Positions 1 to 5,145 are shown, numbered from the stretch's first letter. The stretch is 6,114 bases of DNA from JAUXIQ01 sp030620925 [NCBI: Nitrospinota bacterium] (GCA_030620925.1 JAUXIQ010000135.1:1-6114); one strand, 5' to 3'. The notes: generated by a model from the sequence alone, not told the origin. Program-made: numbers and translations.

Positions 1-2
1 GG

Positions 3-446
3 ACAAGCTATCTGCCGGTGGCCGATCATCCCAACGAAGATCACTACGACATCGCGCTTCTGACAATGTGCATCTGGGGTGATGCCCGGGGCGAGGCACT
101 GCCCGCGCAGGTGGCCGTGGGCTTCACCGTGAGGAACCGCGTCCGCAACCCCCGGTGGTGGGGGCGGAGTTGGCGGGAGGTTATCCTCAAACCCTATCAG
201 TTCTCCGCTTTCAATCAGGGAGACCCTAACCGGGAGAAGATGAAGGACCCCCTCGCGGAAGGCAGGGATGGAAGGGTCTGGCGGCAGTGCCTCTGGGTGG
301 CCTGGGGCGTCTATTACCACCTGATGGAGGATACCACCGGCGGGGCCACACATTACGTGCGTAAAGGATTGAAACCCAGGTGGGCGCAGGGGGAAAAGCC
401 CTGCGCTGTTATCGGCAACCACGAATTTTACAGGTTGGAAGCATGA
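3..446 (+). CDS. SleB-like cell-wall hydrolase (phage endolysin), 5' end outside window
   Basis: Probable peptidoglycan-cutting endolysin of the SleB/Hydrolase_2 family, which cleaves the glycan strand. The frame is open from the first codon of the window (position 3). A GTG at 18 is possible but has no clear ribosome site, so the true start probably lies upstream. Numbered from that GTG, the family signature WGDARGE is at residues 20-26, followed by QVAVGFTVRNRV (31-42), the FSAFN segment (63-67) and TGGATHY (107-113). These match the usual order EARGE / qvAvaaVvlNRv / FS..n / GGAThfy. The first acidic residue of EARGE, usually Glu and thought to be catalytic, is Asp here. No signal peptide is visible, as expected if a holin releases it. 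The stop overlaps the start of the next gene as ATGA, implying translational coupling. Family call is firm; activity is less certain because of the Asp. Confidence 0.85.
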   Translation, partial: TSYLPVADHPNEDHYDIALLTMCIWGDARGEALPAQVAVGFTVRNRVRNPRWWGRSWREVILKPYQFSAFNQGDPNREKMKDPLAEGRDGRVWRQCLWVAWGVYYHLMEDTTGGATHYVRKGLKPRWAQGEKPCAVIGNHEFYRLEA

Positions 447-619
447 TGGAAACGTTGATAGCAATCAAAATACTGGCGGCTGCGGGCTGGGCGGTTGCTC
501 TAATAGCCTGCCTCTACGCCTCCCACCTCGAAGAGCGCATCGTTTTGCTCCGAAGGGATTACAGGAGGCTCAAGGAAAGGCTCCACGAGCTTTTCGCCGG
601 AGAAATAGCACATGATTAA
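443..619 (+). CDS. Small single-span membrane protein with cytoplasmic-type coiled coil
   Basis: A 58-aa protein starting at ATG 443, with a second in-frame ATG at 446. Its start overlaps the endolysin stop (ATGA), so it is probably translated by coupling; the local ribosome site is weak. Residues about 4-25 form one hydrophobic helix rich in Ala, Ile and Leu. The rest (HLEERIVLLRRDYRRLKERL, residues 29-48) is a highly charged heptad-like helix. Position next to an endolysin and this architecture fit a holin accessory, antiholin or inner-membrane spanin-like protein, but no family was recognised. A protein of the same size and plan occurs at 1396-1569. Both end in His-Asp, though their sequences are otherwise not clearly related. 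Confidence 0.72.
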   Translation: MMETLIAIKILAAAGWAVALIACLYASHLEERIVLLRRDYRRLKERLHELFAGEIAHD

Positions 620-758
620 AGCAAAGAGCACTATTAACAGGCATGGACAATGCCTTTCTACCAAAGAGGAGGAGATGCGAAAGTATATAGATGATGTAAT
701 TAATGACCTTATCAGAAGAGAAGGATTGGAGGATAGAATACTAAAGTATGAGCGATAG
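612..758 (+). pseudogene. Internally deleted remnant of a GH108 muramidase, now a 48-codon frame
   Basis: From 681 to 758 the translation KYIDDVINDLIRREG joined to LEDRILKYER matches residues 2-15 and 166-175 of the intact muramidase at 1741-2268. The 150 residues between are absent, an in-frame loss of 450 nt. In the intact gene the hexamer AGAAGG occurs at 1779-1784 and again at 2229-2234, exactly 450 nt apart; the remnant has one copy (719-724), so the deletion fits recombination or slippage between these repeats. Similarity to the intact gene also reaches upstream into its ribosome-site region (about 664-680). The original ATG has become AAG. The frame can be read from ATG 612, which overlaps the end of the preceding gene, or from ATG 675, whose AGGAGG at 667-672 is too close. 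The second half of the lysozyme motif and the whole fold are missing, so it cannot be an active enzyme. Confidence 0.85.
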
Positions 759-1216
759 CAGCCTCGAGGCGATCATTGCATTTCCGATTCGATGTGAGTC
801 ACCATGGTCTCTAAGATATCTTCTATGAAACCTGCTGTTGCTCCTGCCGAAAGGACGATGTACATGGTGCCGCATGCTTCTTCGCGCAAGCAGTAGATAT
901 CCCAATAGAGCGGGTTTATCTTTGAAGCTATATTATTAACTCGGTTAATAATATCGTGATTGTCAGCAGGATAGTAGGCGTCTAGAATTTGCTGAACAAT
1001 CCCTATCAGGCAGTGACTGTAGTCATACGTTGCTTTCAGCATTTTCGACGTAATTCCACTGTCCCAGCCGGGCCTTGAAGCGTCTTTGCAGGCCTGCTTG
1101 AGTTCCGGGACTTTGCGGATAAGGGTATAATCCCAAACCTTCCCTCCGTTGGCGTTTGCAGGTGCGGAAGCGGCCAATAAGATTGCCGTGGCGAGTAGAG
1201 CTAGATAGGTTTTCAT
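664..1216. repeat. Duplicated muramidase/exported-protein module, copy A (enzyme decayed)
   Basis: This block contains the muramidase remnant on the plus strand followed by convergent exported protein A. It corresponds in order and orientation to 1721-2763, which contains the intact muramidase followed by convergent protein B. The enzyme ends are nearly identical at the DNA level apart from the 450-nt deletion, and the exported proteins are about 71% identical by eye. The gap between the two convergent stops is 14 nt here against 51 nt in copy B. Diverged copies imply an old duplication or two separate acquisitions of the same cassette. Confidence 0.75.
773..1216 (-). CDS. Exported four-cysteine protein A, unrecognised paralogous family
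   Basis: A 147-aa protein. ATG 1216 was chosen, though the frame is open to 1372, because it aligns with the starts of both paralogs (2763 and 3226) and begins a good signal peptide; GGGGGA lies just upstream. Residues 1-22 (MKTYLALLATAILLAASAPA then NA) form a signal peptide with an AxA cleavage site before Asn23. The mature part begins NGGKVWDYTLIRKVPELKQA and has cysteines at 43, 69, 109 and 115, conserved in all three paralogs and likely to form two disulfides. It contains YWDIYCLREE near residues 104-113. No catalytic motif is evident. The general plan (periplasmic, helical, C-LIGI segment after the first Cys) loosely recalls Rap1a/Tai-type immunity proteins, but I cannot assign it. It is convergent with the muramidase remnant and has its own promoter-like signals upstream, like a phage moron. 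Confidence 0.85.
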   Translation of the reverse strand: MKTYLALLATAILLAASAPANANGGKVWDYTLIRKVPELKQACKDASRPGWDSGITSKMLKATYDYSHCLIGIVQQILDAYYPADNHDIINRVNNIASKINPLYWDIYCLREEACGTMYIVLSAGATAGFIEDILETMVTHIESEMQ

Positions 1217-1330
1217 AATTCTTTCCCCCGGTTTATTTCCTGAAGTGGAATGAACAACACCCATGCGCTTAGTACCAGCATCGCGAGTGTCGGGAAACGC
1301 ATTATGTGAAGAGGCATTCGTAGTCTTCTG

Positions 1331-1379
1331 ATTATAACCGAAATGTCCCTGATTATCAGAGAGTACACTCAAATTTCAA
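1331..1379 (-). promoter_or_regulatory. Putative sigma70-type promoter for exported protein A
   Basis: Read on the minus strand, TTGAAA (1379-1374) and GATAAT (1357-1352) are separated by 16 bp, each one mismatch from the sigma70 consensus. A perfect TATAAT also lies slightly downstream (1336-1331), but its -35 partner is poor. The start codon of protein A is at 1216, so the leader would be over 100 nt. The -35 element is just upstream of the ribosome site of the divergent gene at 1396. This is consensus matching only. Confidence 0.5.
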
Positions 1380-1395
1380 TTAAAGGAGGTTAACA

Positions 1396-1569
1396 ATGAG
1401 AACCGTGTTGTTTCTGCTTATTACCCATGCGGCGGCGTTTGCGGGTGGAGCGGTGATGGTCTACTTCAATTTCCACCGCCTGAGTCGAGAAATTAGGCGC
1501 GAGGTGGAGGATGTTAAGTCGATAGGCCGTAACCTGAAGGAAATCGTGGATACCATGACACACGATTAG
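1396..1569 (+). CDS. Small single-span membrane protein with coiled-coil tail
   Basis: A 57-aa protein beginning MRTVLFLLITHAAAFAGGAV, preceded by an excellent AAAGGAGG at 1382-1389, which makes this start secure. Residues about 3-23 form one membrane helix. The remainder (HRLSREIRREVEDVKSIG, residues 27-44, and on to the His-Asp end) is a charged amphipathic helix likely to form a coiled coil. It has no recognisable domain. Its size and plan match the 58-aa protein at 443-619, and it likewise precedes a muramidase copy, so the unit [small membrane protein, muramidase, convergent exported protein] may recur. It could be a holin-like or spanin-like lysis accessory; function is unproven. Confidence 0.75.
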   Translation: MRTVLFLLITHAAAFAGGAVMVYFNFHRLSREIRREVEDVKSIGRNLKEIVDTMTHD

Positions 1570-1740
1570 CCCTGTGCCATAGAGACAACTCATTACGGAG
1601 GAAATAGAAAAGCGTTGAGATTACCTGGATTAAGGGAAGTAAAGCAACGAAGAAGGTTCTTTTCCGACTTCGGAGTCGGAGAATGCGGCTCTACTCCAAA
1701 GATGTCGTTTATGCTGTATTAAGAGAAGGGAGATATACAA
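1570..1740 (+). promoter_or_regulatory. Leader of the muramidase gene with a perfect hairpin
   Basis: This 171-nt gap holds no convincing gene. A perfect 7-bp stem (TCCGACT at 1663-1669, AGTCGGA at 1674-1680) closes a four-base loop and can be extended by about three pairs including one G-T. There is no T-run after it on either strand, so it does not look like an intrinsic terminator; an RNA structure upstream of the muramidase is more likely. A purine-rich ribosome site (AGAGAAGGGAG) lies before ATG 1741. A 35-codon frame from TTG 1614 exists but is not supported by composition or similarity. Confidence 0.45.
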
Positions 1741-2268
1741 ATGTATATAGATGATGTGATTAATGACCCTATCAGAAGAGAAGGTGGTTTTTCAAATCGT
1801 CCAACTGACAGAGGCGGGCCCACCAACCACGGGATAACGCAAACAACTCTCAGTGAGTGGAGAAAGAAACCGGTCACCGTCGAGGACGTTAAGAATTTAA
1901 CCGAGGCCGAAGCATACGATATATATATGAGCAAATTTTTTCTACAAAACAAGCTGGACGCCATCCCCGATAAGAGGACTCAAGCTCACCTGTTGGATGC
2001 AGCCGTTCTCCATGGTCCCCGCAACGCCGTAAAATTCTTGCAAGAGACGATAGGCTACGACGACCCGAAAGGGCCGGATGGATATATAGGGGAAAAAACG
2101 TTAAAAACTTTAGTGGACTATCTCGACAGCGGCGGGAGCTGGGAAGAAATCAACGATAACCTGGTGCAGCAAAGATTAAACCTGGTAAGACAACGGGTAC
2201 TAAACAAACCAGATCAAAAAGAATACATAGAAGGATGGGAGGATAGAATACTAAAATATAAGCGATAA
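1741..2268 (+). CDS. GH108-type N-acetylmuramidase (phage lysozyme) with C-terminal peptidoglycan-binding domain
   Basis: A 175-aa enzyme expected to hydrolyse the MurNAc-GlcNAc bond of peptidoglycan. The N-terminal domain carries the family hallmark IRREGGFSNRPTDRGGPTNH (residues 11-30) followed by GIT; Glu14 of the EGG motif is the predicted catalytic acid. The middle resembles the usual run of this family (YDIYMSKFF, then LLDAAVLHGPRNAVKFLQ). From about residue 93, KGPDGYIGEKTLKTL matches the PG_binding_3-type domain. Length is typical and there is no signal peptide, so release would need a holin. The gene looks more AT-rich than the lysin at 1-446 and the holin at 4064, which suggests a different origin. 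It converges on exported proteins B and C, and a deleted copy sits at 612-758. Confidence 0.93.
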   Translation: MYIDDVINDPIRREGGFSNRPTDRGGPTNHGITQTTLSEWRKKPVTVEDVKNLTEAEAYDIYMSKFFLQNKLDAIPDKRTQAHLLDAAVLHGPRNAVKFLQETIGYDDPKGPDGYIGEKTLKTLVDYLDSGGSWEEINDNLVQQRLNLVRQRVLNKPDQKEYIEGWEDRILKYKR

Positions 2269-2282
2269 CAGCTCCCAGCTGT
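2268..2282. other. Perfect short inverted repeat between convergent genes
   Basis: ACAGCT-CCC-AGCTGT forms a 6-bp stem with a three-base loop immediately after the muramidase stop, in the 51-nt gap before the end of exported gene B. Its location suggests a role in separating convergent transcripts, but there is no T-run on either side, so it is not called a terminator. The equivalent gap in the decayed module instead has the 10-nt palindrome GCCTCGAGGC (761-770). Confidence 0.4.
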
Positions 2283-2319
2283 GATAGGACGGACTTGACA
2301 GTCAGGACATCCCAGGCGA

Positions 2320-2763
2320 TCACCGTATTTCCGATTCGATGTGGTCCGTCATGGTCTTCAAGACATCTCCAATGAACGCTGAATTGTCTGCAAGTGACAT
2401 CGCGTTAAACATAGAGCCACACAACTCTTCACGCAGGCAGTAGATATCCCAGTAGAGGACACGGATATCAGATGCTATATCCCTGACCCTCTTAATAAAC
2501 TCTTTGTTTTCAGACGGGTAGTAGGTGTCGAGTATCTGCTTAATAATCCCTATCAGGCAATCCTGGTAGTCGTATGAGGCGTTGAGCATTTTCGACGTAA
2601 TCCCACTATCCCATCCGGATCGTGAAGCGTCTTTGCATGCCTGTCTGAGTTCGGGGACTTTGCGGATCAGGGTATAATCCCAAACCTTCCCTCCATTGGC
2701 GTGTGCAGGTGCGGAAGCGGCCAATAAGATTGCCGTAGCGAGTAAAGCTATACACGTTTTCAT
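2320..2763 (-). CDS. Exported four-cysteine protein B, paralog of A and C
   Basis: A 147-aa protein with ATG at 2763 preceded by a clear AGGAGG (minus strand, within 2764-2782). Residues 1-22 form a signal peptide ending APAHA, with cleavage expected before Asn23. It aligns without gaps to A (about 71% identical) and C (about 73%, counted by eye). The cysteines at 43, 69, 109 and 115 and the blocks GGKVWDYTLIRKVPEL, CLIGI and LYWDIYCLREE are conserved. It has an extra Cys4 inside the signal peptide. It is 19 nt downstream of C on the minus strand, so the two probably form an operon, and it is convergent with the muramidase at 51 nt. Predicted to be periplasmic or secreted; role unknown, with inhibitor, immunity or antiholin as candidates. 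Confidence 0.88.
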   Translation of the reverse strand: MKTCIALLATAILLAASAPAHANGGKVWDYTLIRKVPELRQACKDASRSGWDSGITSKMLNASYDYQDCLIGIIKQILDTYYPSENKEFIKRVRDIASDIRVLYWDIYCLREELCGSMFNAMSLADNSAFIGDVLKTMTDHIESEIR

Positions 2764-2782
2764 GATTTATCCTCCTCTTGGG

Positions 2783-3226
2783 TTATCGCATTTCCAATTT
2801 TATATGATCCGTTATGGTTTTAAGGACGTCCTCAATGAACGCTAGTTGGTCTCCAATCGATCCGACGTTATACATGGAGCCGCACAACTCTTCACGCAAG
2901 CAGTAGATGTCCCAGTAGAGGACACGGATGTTTGATGCTATATCCCTGAGCCGCTTAACAAACTCTTTGTTTTCAGGCGGGTAGTAGGCGTCGAGTATGT
3001 GCTGAATAATTCCTATCAGGCAATACTTGTAGTCATATGAGGCTTCTATCATTTGCGCTGTAGTTCCAGCTTCCCAACGGTTTTTAGAAGCATCCTCACA
3101 TGCCTGTTTGAGTTCGGGGACTTTGCGGATCAGTGAATAATCCCAGACCTTCCCTCCGTTGGCGAGTGCAGGTGTTGACGCAGCCAATAAGATTGCCGTA
3201 GCAAGTAAAACTATACAGGTTTTCAT
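2783..3226 (-). CDS. Exported four-cysteine protein C, paralog of A and B
   Basis: A 147-aa protein, first gene of the minus-strand pair C-B. ATG 3226 is preceded by a GGGGGGA-type ribosome site similar to that of A, whereas B uses AGGAGG. The signal peptide (residues 1-22) ends TPALA before Asn23. The mature protein keeps all four family cysteines and the GGKVWDYSLIRKVPEL start. It differs from B mainly around residues 44-61 and 119-132. The upstream region resembles that of A (CATAATT followed by a C-run on the plus strand), suggesting that A and C share the ancestral promoter-proximal position and B arose by duplication inside the operon. Function unrecognised. Confidence 0.88.
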   Translation of the reverse strand: MKTCIVLLATAILLAASTPALANGGKVWDYSLIRKVPELKQACEDASKNRWEAGTTAQMIEASYDYKYCLIGIIQHILDAYYPPENKEFVKRLRDIASNIRVLYWDIYCLREELCGSMYNVGSIGDQLAFIEDVLKTITDHIKLEMR

Positions 3227-3436
3227 AATTAGTCCCCCCCAGCAGTTTATATGCCCAAAAAGAAATTTGATCTTCAGCTTTTATCCTTACCGGATAGGGA
3301 AAAGTGCGGAAGCGCTTCTAGTGCGCTAGCCGGCGAATTGTATTTTATCAGCCTAATTATAAATGCATAAGTCTCTATTGTGTAGTTTTTAGAGAGTAAA
3401 ACCAACGTACGAATCAGATCGAATCGAGGAGGAACC
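3227..3436. promoter_or_regulatory. Divergent intergenic region with palindromes and a minus-strand -10 box
   Basis: This 210-nt gap separates exported gene C (minus) from the gene at 3437 (plus). On the minus strand a perfect TATAAT lies at 3361-3356, with TACACA 17 bp upstream (four of six matches to the -35 consensus); it could drive C and B. A cluster of symmetric sites follows on the plus strand: perfect palindrome GAAGCGCTTC at 3309-3318, imperfect CTAGTGCGCTAG at 3318-3329, and GCCGGC at 3329-3334. These lie downstream of the minus-strand -10 and could be operators. No gene is seen here. A plus-strand promoter for 3437 is not clear. Confidence 0.45.
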
Positions 3437-3928
3437 ATGAACAAATCGAAAAAAATGTCGACTCCCATGGCGGCTGTGCTCCTTTCCCTCATCCTGCTGT
3501 TCACCACCGCCGGACGCCCGTTGGTCCTCACAGAACAGGAGATGCGCTTCAAAATAGAAGCCTATATCGCCGCGGAGAAGGCTGACGATTACGAGACAAT
3601 GGCCCGCTTGTTGGGTAAGGATGCGGATGAGTTGCAGCAAGGGCTTGAGGCTTACACGGAGTCGCTTAAACTCCGGTTTGCTCAGACGATGGGCCTCAAT
3701 TTTACGGGCGTGAGTTTCGGCGAACACCGGATACTTTTTATCCGGCCTGAGATGCGGGAAGCCTATGTCGGCCAGCAATCCTACGCGCATTTCCGAACCC
3801 GTGGCAGTGTTCAGCGGAGGCATGAGTACTCCATCTATCACGTCGGTTTCGACGAGGGGGGCCGTATTTCCTGGCGTCCGCTCGCTGTCAGCGTGAGCGA
3901 GGTGGAGGAGTTGGGGAAAGAGCTGTGA
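3437..3928 (+). CDS. Exported or membrane-anchored protein of unknown function
   Basis: A 163-aa protein with a strong AGGAGG at 3427-3432, which fixes the ATG at 3437. A Lys-rich start (MNKSKK) and a hydrophobic stretch at about residues 11-25 form a signal peptide or N-terminal anchor; the cleavage site is not clear. The mature part has no cysteine, unlike the neighbouring exported family. It begins with a charged helix (AYIAAEKADDYETMARLLG, residues 42-60) followed by a mixed alpha/beta region (residues about 85-150). The helix-then-sheet plan could be a small NTF2-like or cystatin-like fold, but this is only a topology guess. It is divergent from exported gene C and co-directional with the 28-aa gene and holin that follow, the first of them 49 nt downstream. 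It may be a phage moron or host-derived cargo. Confidence 0.75.
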   Translation: MNKSKKMSTPMAAVLLSLILLFTTAGRPLVLTEQEMRFKIEAYIAAEKADDYETMARLLGKDADELQQGLEAYTESLKLRFAQTMGLNFTGVSFGEHRILFIRPEMREAYVGQQSYAHFRTRGSVQRRHEYSIYHVGFDEGGRISWRPLAVSVSEVEELGKEL

Positions 3929-3977
3929 GCGAAACAGTGGAGAATGGTGATTAACTTTACGAAAGGAGGAAAAGGTA

Positions 3978-4064
3978 ATGGCAGTAACATTTTTCATCGG
4001 GTTGATAGCCGGTTTCGGCGCCGGCGCTTACGTCATGTGGCTCATAAAGAGGGGTAACATCTGA
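3978..4064 (+). CDS. 28-aa single-span membrane peptide, coupled to holin
   Basis: Translation MAVTFFIGLIAGFGAGAYVM followed by WLIKRGNI. AAAGGAGG (3963-3970) lies in front of the ATG, and the stop overlaps the holin start as TGATG, which supports translation as a pair. Residues 2-22 form one hydrophobic, Gly/Ala-rich helix ending in a positively charged WLIKRG tail, so the C-terminus should face the cytoplasm. Peptides of this kind next to a holin may modulate hole formation. It is too short for family assignment, but the coupling and ribosome site make it credible. Confidence 0.7.
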   Translation: MAVTFFIGLIAGFGAGAYVMWLIKRGNI

Positions 4065-4468
4065 TGTGGCCGTTATTGCTTAATCTGGCAGGCCCCGTTA
4101 TAGGAAAAGTCCTGGGCGGGGTCCTCAAAGGCAAAGTCCATCACGAGAGCGTGATAGACGAAGCCGTTCGCGGTGTAACGAACGCCCTCAAGAGCGATGA
4201 ACAGTTGCAGCGAGAGTCTGAGCGCATAGCTCTTGAACATGCCAGGACGCTGCTGAAATATGAAGGGGAAGCCTCGGATTTACCCGCAAGCGCCAGGTGG
4301 CTCAGGGCTCTCGTGCGCCCGGGCATAGCCCTGTCGGGGTGGGCGGTGTTCTTACTGACCTGGATACAAGGTCTGCCCCCGCCGCCCGATTTCATTCAGA
4401 CCGCCTGGATAGGGTTCTCGGGCTACTGGTTCATAAGCAGGGCGCGAGAAAAAGGAATGAAGTGGTAA
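4064..4468 (+). CDS. Probable holin of the three-helix, gene-transfer-agent type
   Basis: A 134-aa protein whose start overlaps the stop of the 28-aa peptide gene. It has a hydrophobic N-terminus (residues 2-21), a charged helical middle (28-70), then two membrane helices at about 87-104 and 111-125, separated by the PPPP turn at 105-108. The lead-in SARWLRALVRP (76-86) before the second hydrophobic helix resembles the W-R-P entry typical of 3TM GTA-holin proteins. The tail is basic (RAREKGMKW). Such proteins permeabilise the inner membrane so that signal-less endolysins, like those in this window, reach the peptidoglycan. Assignment rests on topology, motif and lysis-gene context. Confidence 0.75.
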   Translation: MWPLLLNLAGPVIGKVLGGVLKGKVHHESVIDEAVRGVTNALKSDEQLQRESERIALEHARTLLKYEGEASDLPASARWLRALVRPGIALSGWAVFLLTWIQGLPPPPDFIQTAWIGFSGYWFISRAREKGMKW

Positions 4469-4643
4469 AGGATAAAACCACGGATGCACACAGATAGGCA
4501 CAGATGAACCCCGCCTAACGCGGGGTGGGGGCGGTCCCTTCGGGCTCGAGTTCTTAAGGGCGAAGCCTTGCGAACGCCACTGGGCAGGACGAATACGACC
4601 CCGCAGGGCGGGATCGCCCCTGCAATATGGTGAGGAGTAGATA
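4469..4643. repeat. GC-rich hairpin cluster, possible dispersed palindromic element
   Basis: No gene is seen in this 175-nt gap. It starts with ACCACGGATGCACACAGAT (from about 4477) and then GGCACAGAT, a motif of a type often found dispersed in bacterial intergenic DNA. It continues with stem-loops: CCCCGC/GCGGGG (4509-4525, five-base loop), a small C(TTCG)G tetraloop near 4538-4543, and an 8-bp stem with one bulge between 4603 and 4623 around GGAT. None is followed by a T-run, so they are not intrinsic terminators. A MITE-like or REP-like insertion between holin and next gene is plausible but rests on one copy. Confidence 0.5.
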
Positions 4644-4886
4644 ATGAACCATAACGGAATACCTTTAAAATTCAGCGAAGATGATTTCAAGGGATTGCTT
4701 TCCGAACAGAGGGATTACGTCCTCTACGCTTCCATCGAAACGCTCACGGAGAGCATCAACGGCATACAGAAAGAGGGTTGCAGGTGGGGCCGGGAGAGGG
4801 AAACGAAAAAGAATCGCCGCGAATACAGCCTTTCGGGGCTCATGGGTTTTATCGGTGGTTTTTTGAGCGGGAAACTCCCGTGGTAA
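4644..4886 (+). CDS. Small phage-type protein with hydrophobic C-terminus
   Basis: An 80-aa protein with GAGGAG (4632-4637) placed properly before the ATG. Residues about 10-60 are polar and helical (LLSEQRDYVLYASIETLTES at 18-37, then a basic run RERETKKNRR). The last part SLSGLMGFIGGFLSGKLPW (62-80) is a Gly-rich hydrophobic segment long enough for a short membrane helix. A charged helix followed by a terminal membrane anchor resembles XhlA-like lysis accessory proteins in plan, but no sequence signature was recognised. It lies between holin and hydrolase genes, and its stop overlaps the ribosome site of the next gene. Confidence 0.7.
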   Translation: MNHNGIPLKFSEDDFKGLLSEQRDYVLYASIETLTESINGIQKEGCRWGRERETKKNRREYSLSGLMGFIGGFLSGKLPW

Positions 4887-4896
4887 GGAGGATAAA

Positions 4897-5145
4897 ATGG
4901 GGCATTTGATCAACGGGGAGCCGTTCGCCATCGGGCAACTACACGCGGTGAGACAGGTCTGCTGCGACTGCGCCCTGGTCCATCTGTACGTTCTCGAGCT
5001 AACTGAGGATGGTGAAGTTGTCCTCACACCCTACAGGGACGATTTCGAGACCGACCGGGAGAGAAAGAAGCGGGGCATTGCCGGCATCAGGCACAGGAAG
5101 AAGCCCGCCCTCCAGCGCAGCCAGGGGAAACCAGATAAGGATTAA
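4897..5145 (+). CDS. Small phage-type protein with CCDC-x3-H motif
   Basis: An 82-aa soluble protein. AAGGAGG (4885-4891) overlaps the stop of the previous gene and precedes ATG 4897, so the two are co-translated. Residues 20-29 read QVCCDCALVH; similar CCDCG-LVH segments occur in short hypothetical proteins of many phages. The three cysteines and His29 could bind a metal, although a fourth ligand pattern is not obvious. A beta-rich stretch follows (VLELTEDGEVVLTPYRDDF) and then a strongly basic tail (RERKKRG to the end), which could contact nucleic acid. Function unknown. Confidence 0.75.
   Translation: MGHLINGEPFAIGQLHAVRQVCCDCALVHLYVLELTEDGEVVLTPYRDDFETDRERKKRGIAGIRHRKKPALQRSQGKPDKD

Larger units (their letters stand above)
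1721..2763. repeat. Duplicated muramidase/exported-protein module, copy B (intact)
   Basis: Intact counterpart of the block at 664-1216: muramidase on the plus strand, then exported protein B convergent to it. The similarity starts in the purine-rich ribosome site region before the muramidase and runs through both genes. The gap between the stops differs, since copy B has extra bases including an inverted repeat. A third exported paralog, C, follows B without an additional muramidase copy. Confidence 0.75.

Noticed and set aside
380-442. Upstream extension of the 58-aa membrane protein to ATG 380
   Set aside because: It lies inside the endolysin gene in another frame; the ATGA overlap at 443 and the membrane helix start support the shorter form.
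773-1372. Longer 199-aa version of exported protein A starting at 1372
   Set aside because: Both paralogs start at the MKT signal peptide, which corresponds to 1216; the extension is not a signal sequence and crosses the promoter-like region.
1614-1721. 35-codon frame from TTG in the muramidase leader
   Set aside because: It has a non-ATG start with a distant ribosome site, no similarity, and overlaps a perfect hairpin better explained as RNA structure.
1719-1964. 81-aa minus-strand frame over the muramidase
   Set aside because: It is a shadow of the catalytic-domain region of the GH108 gene.
2268-2319. Bidirectional intrinsic terminator between convergent genes
   Set aside because: The inverted repeat is perfect but short and lacks a T-run on either strand.
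3389-3997. 202-aa minus-strand open frame
   Set aside because: It is antisense to the gene at 3437-3928, which has a strong ribosome site and signal peptide; the antisense translation is low-complexity and has no domain.
4352-5027. Two minus-strand frames of 112 and 120 aa (4352-4690 and 4665-5027)
   Set aside because: They run antisense to well-supported genes and through the hairpin cluster, with no ribosome site or recognisable product.
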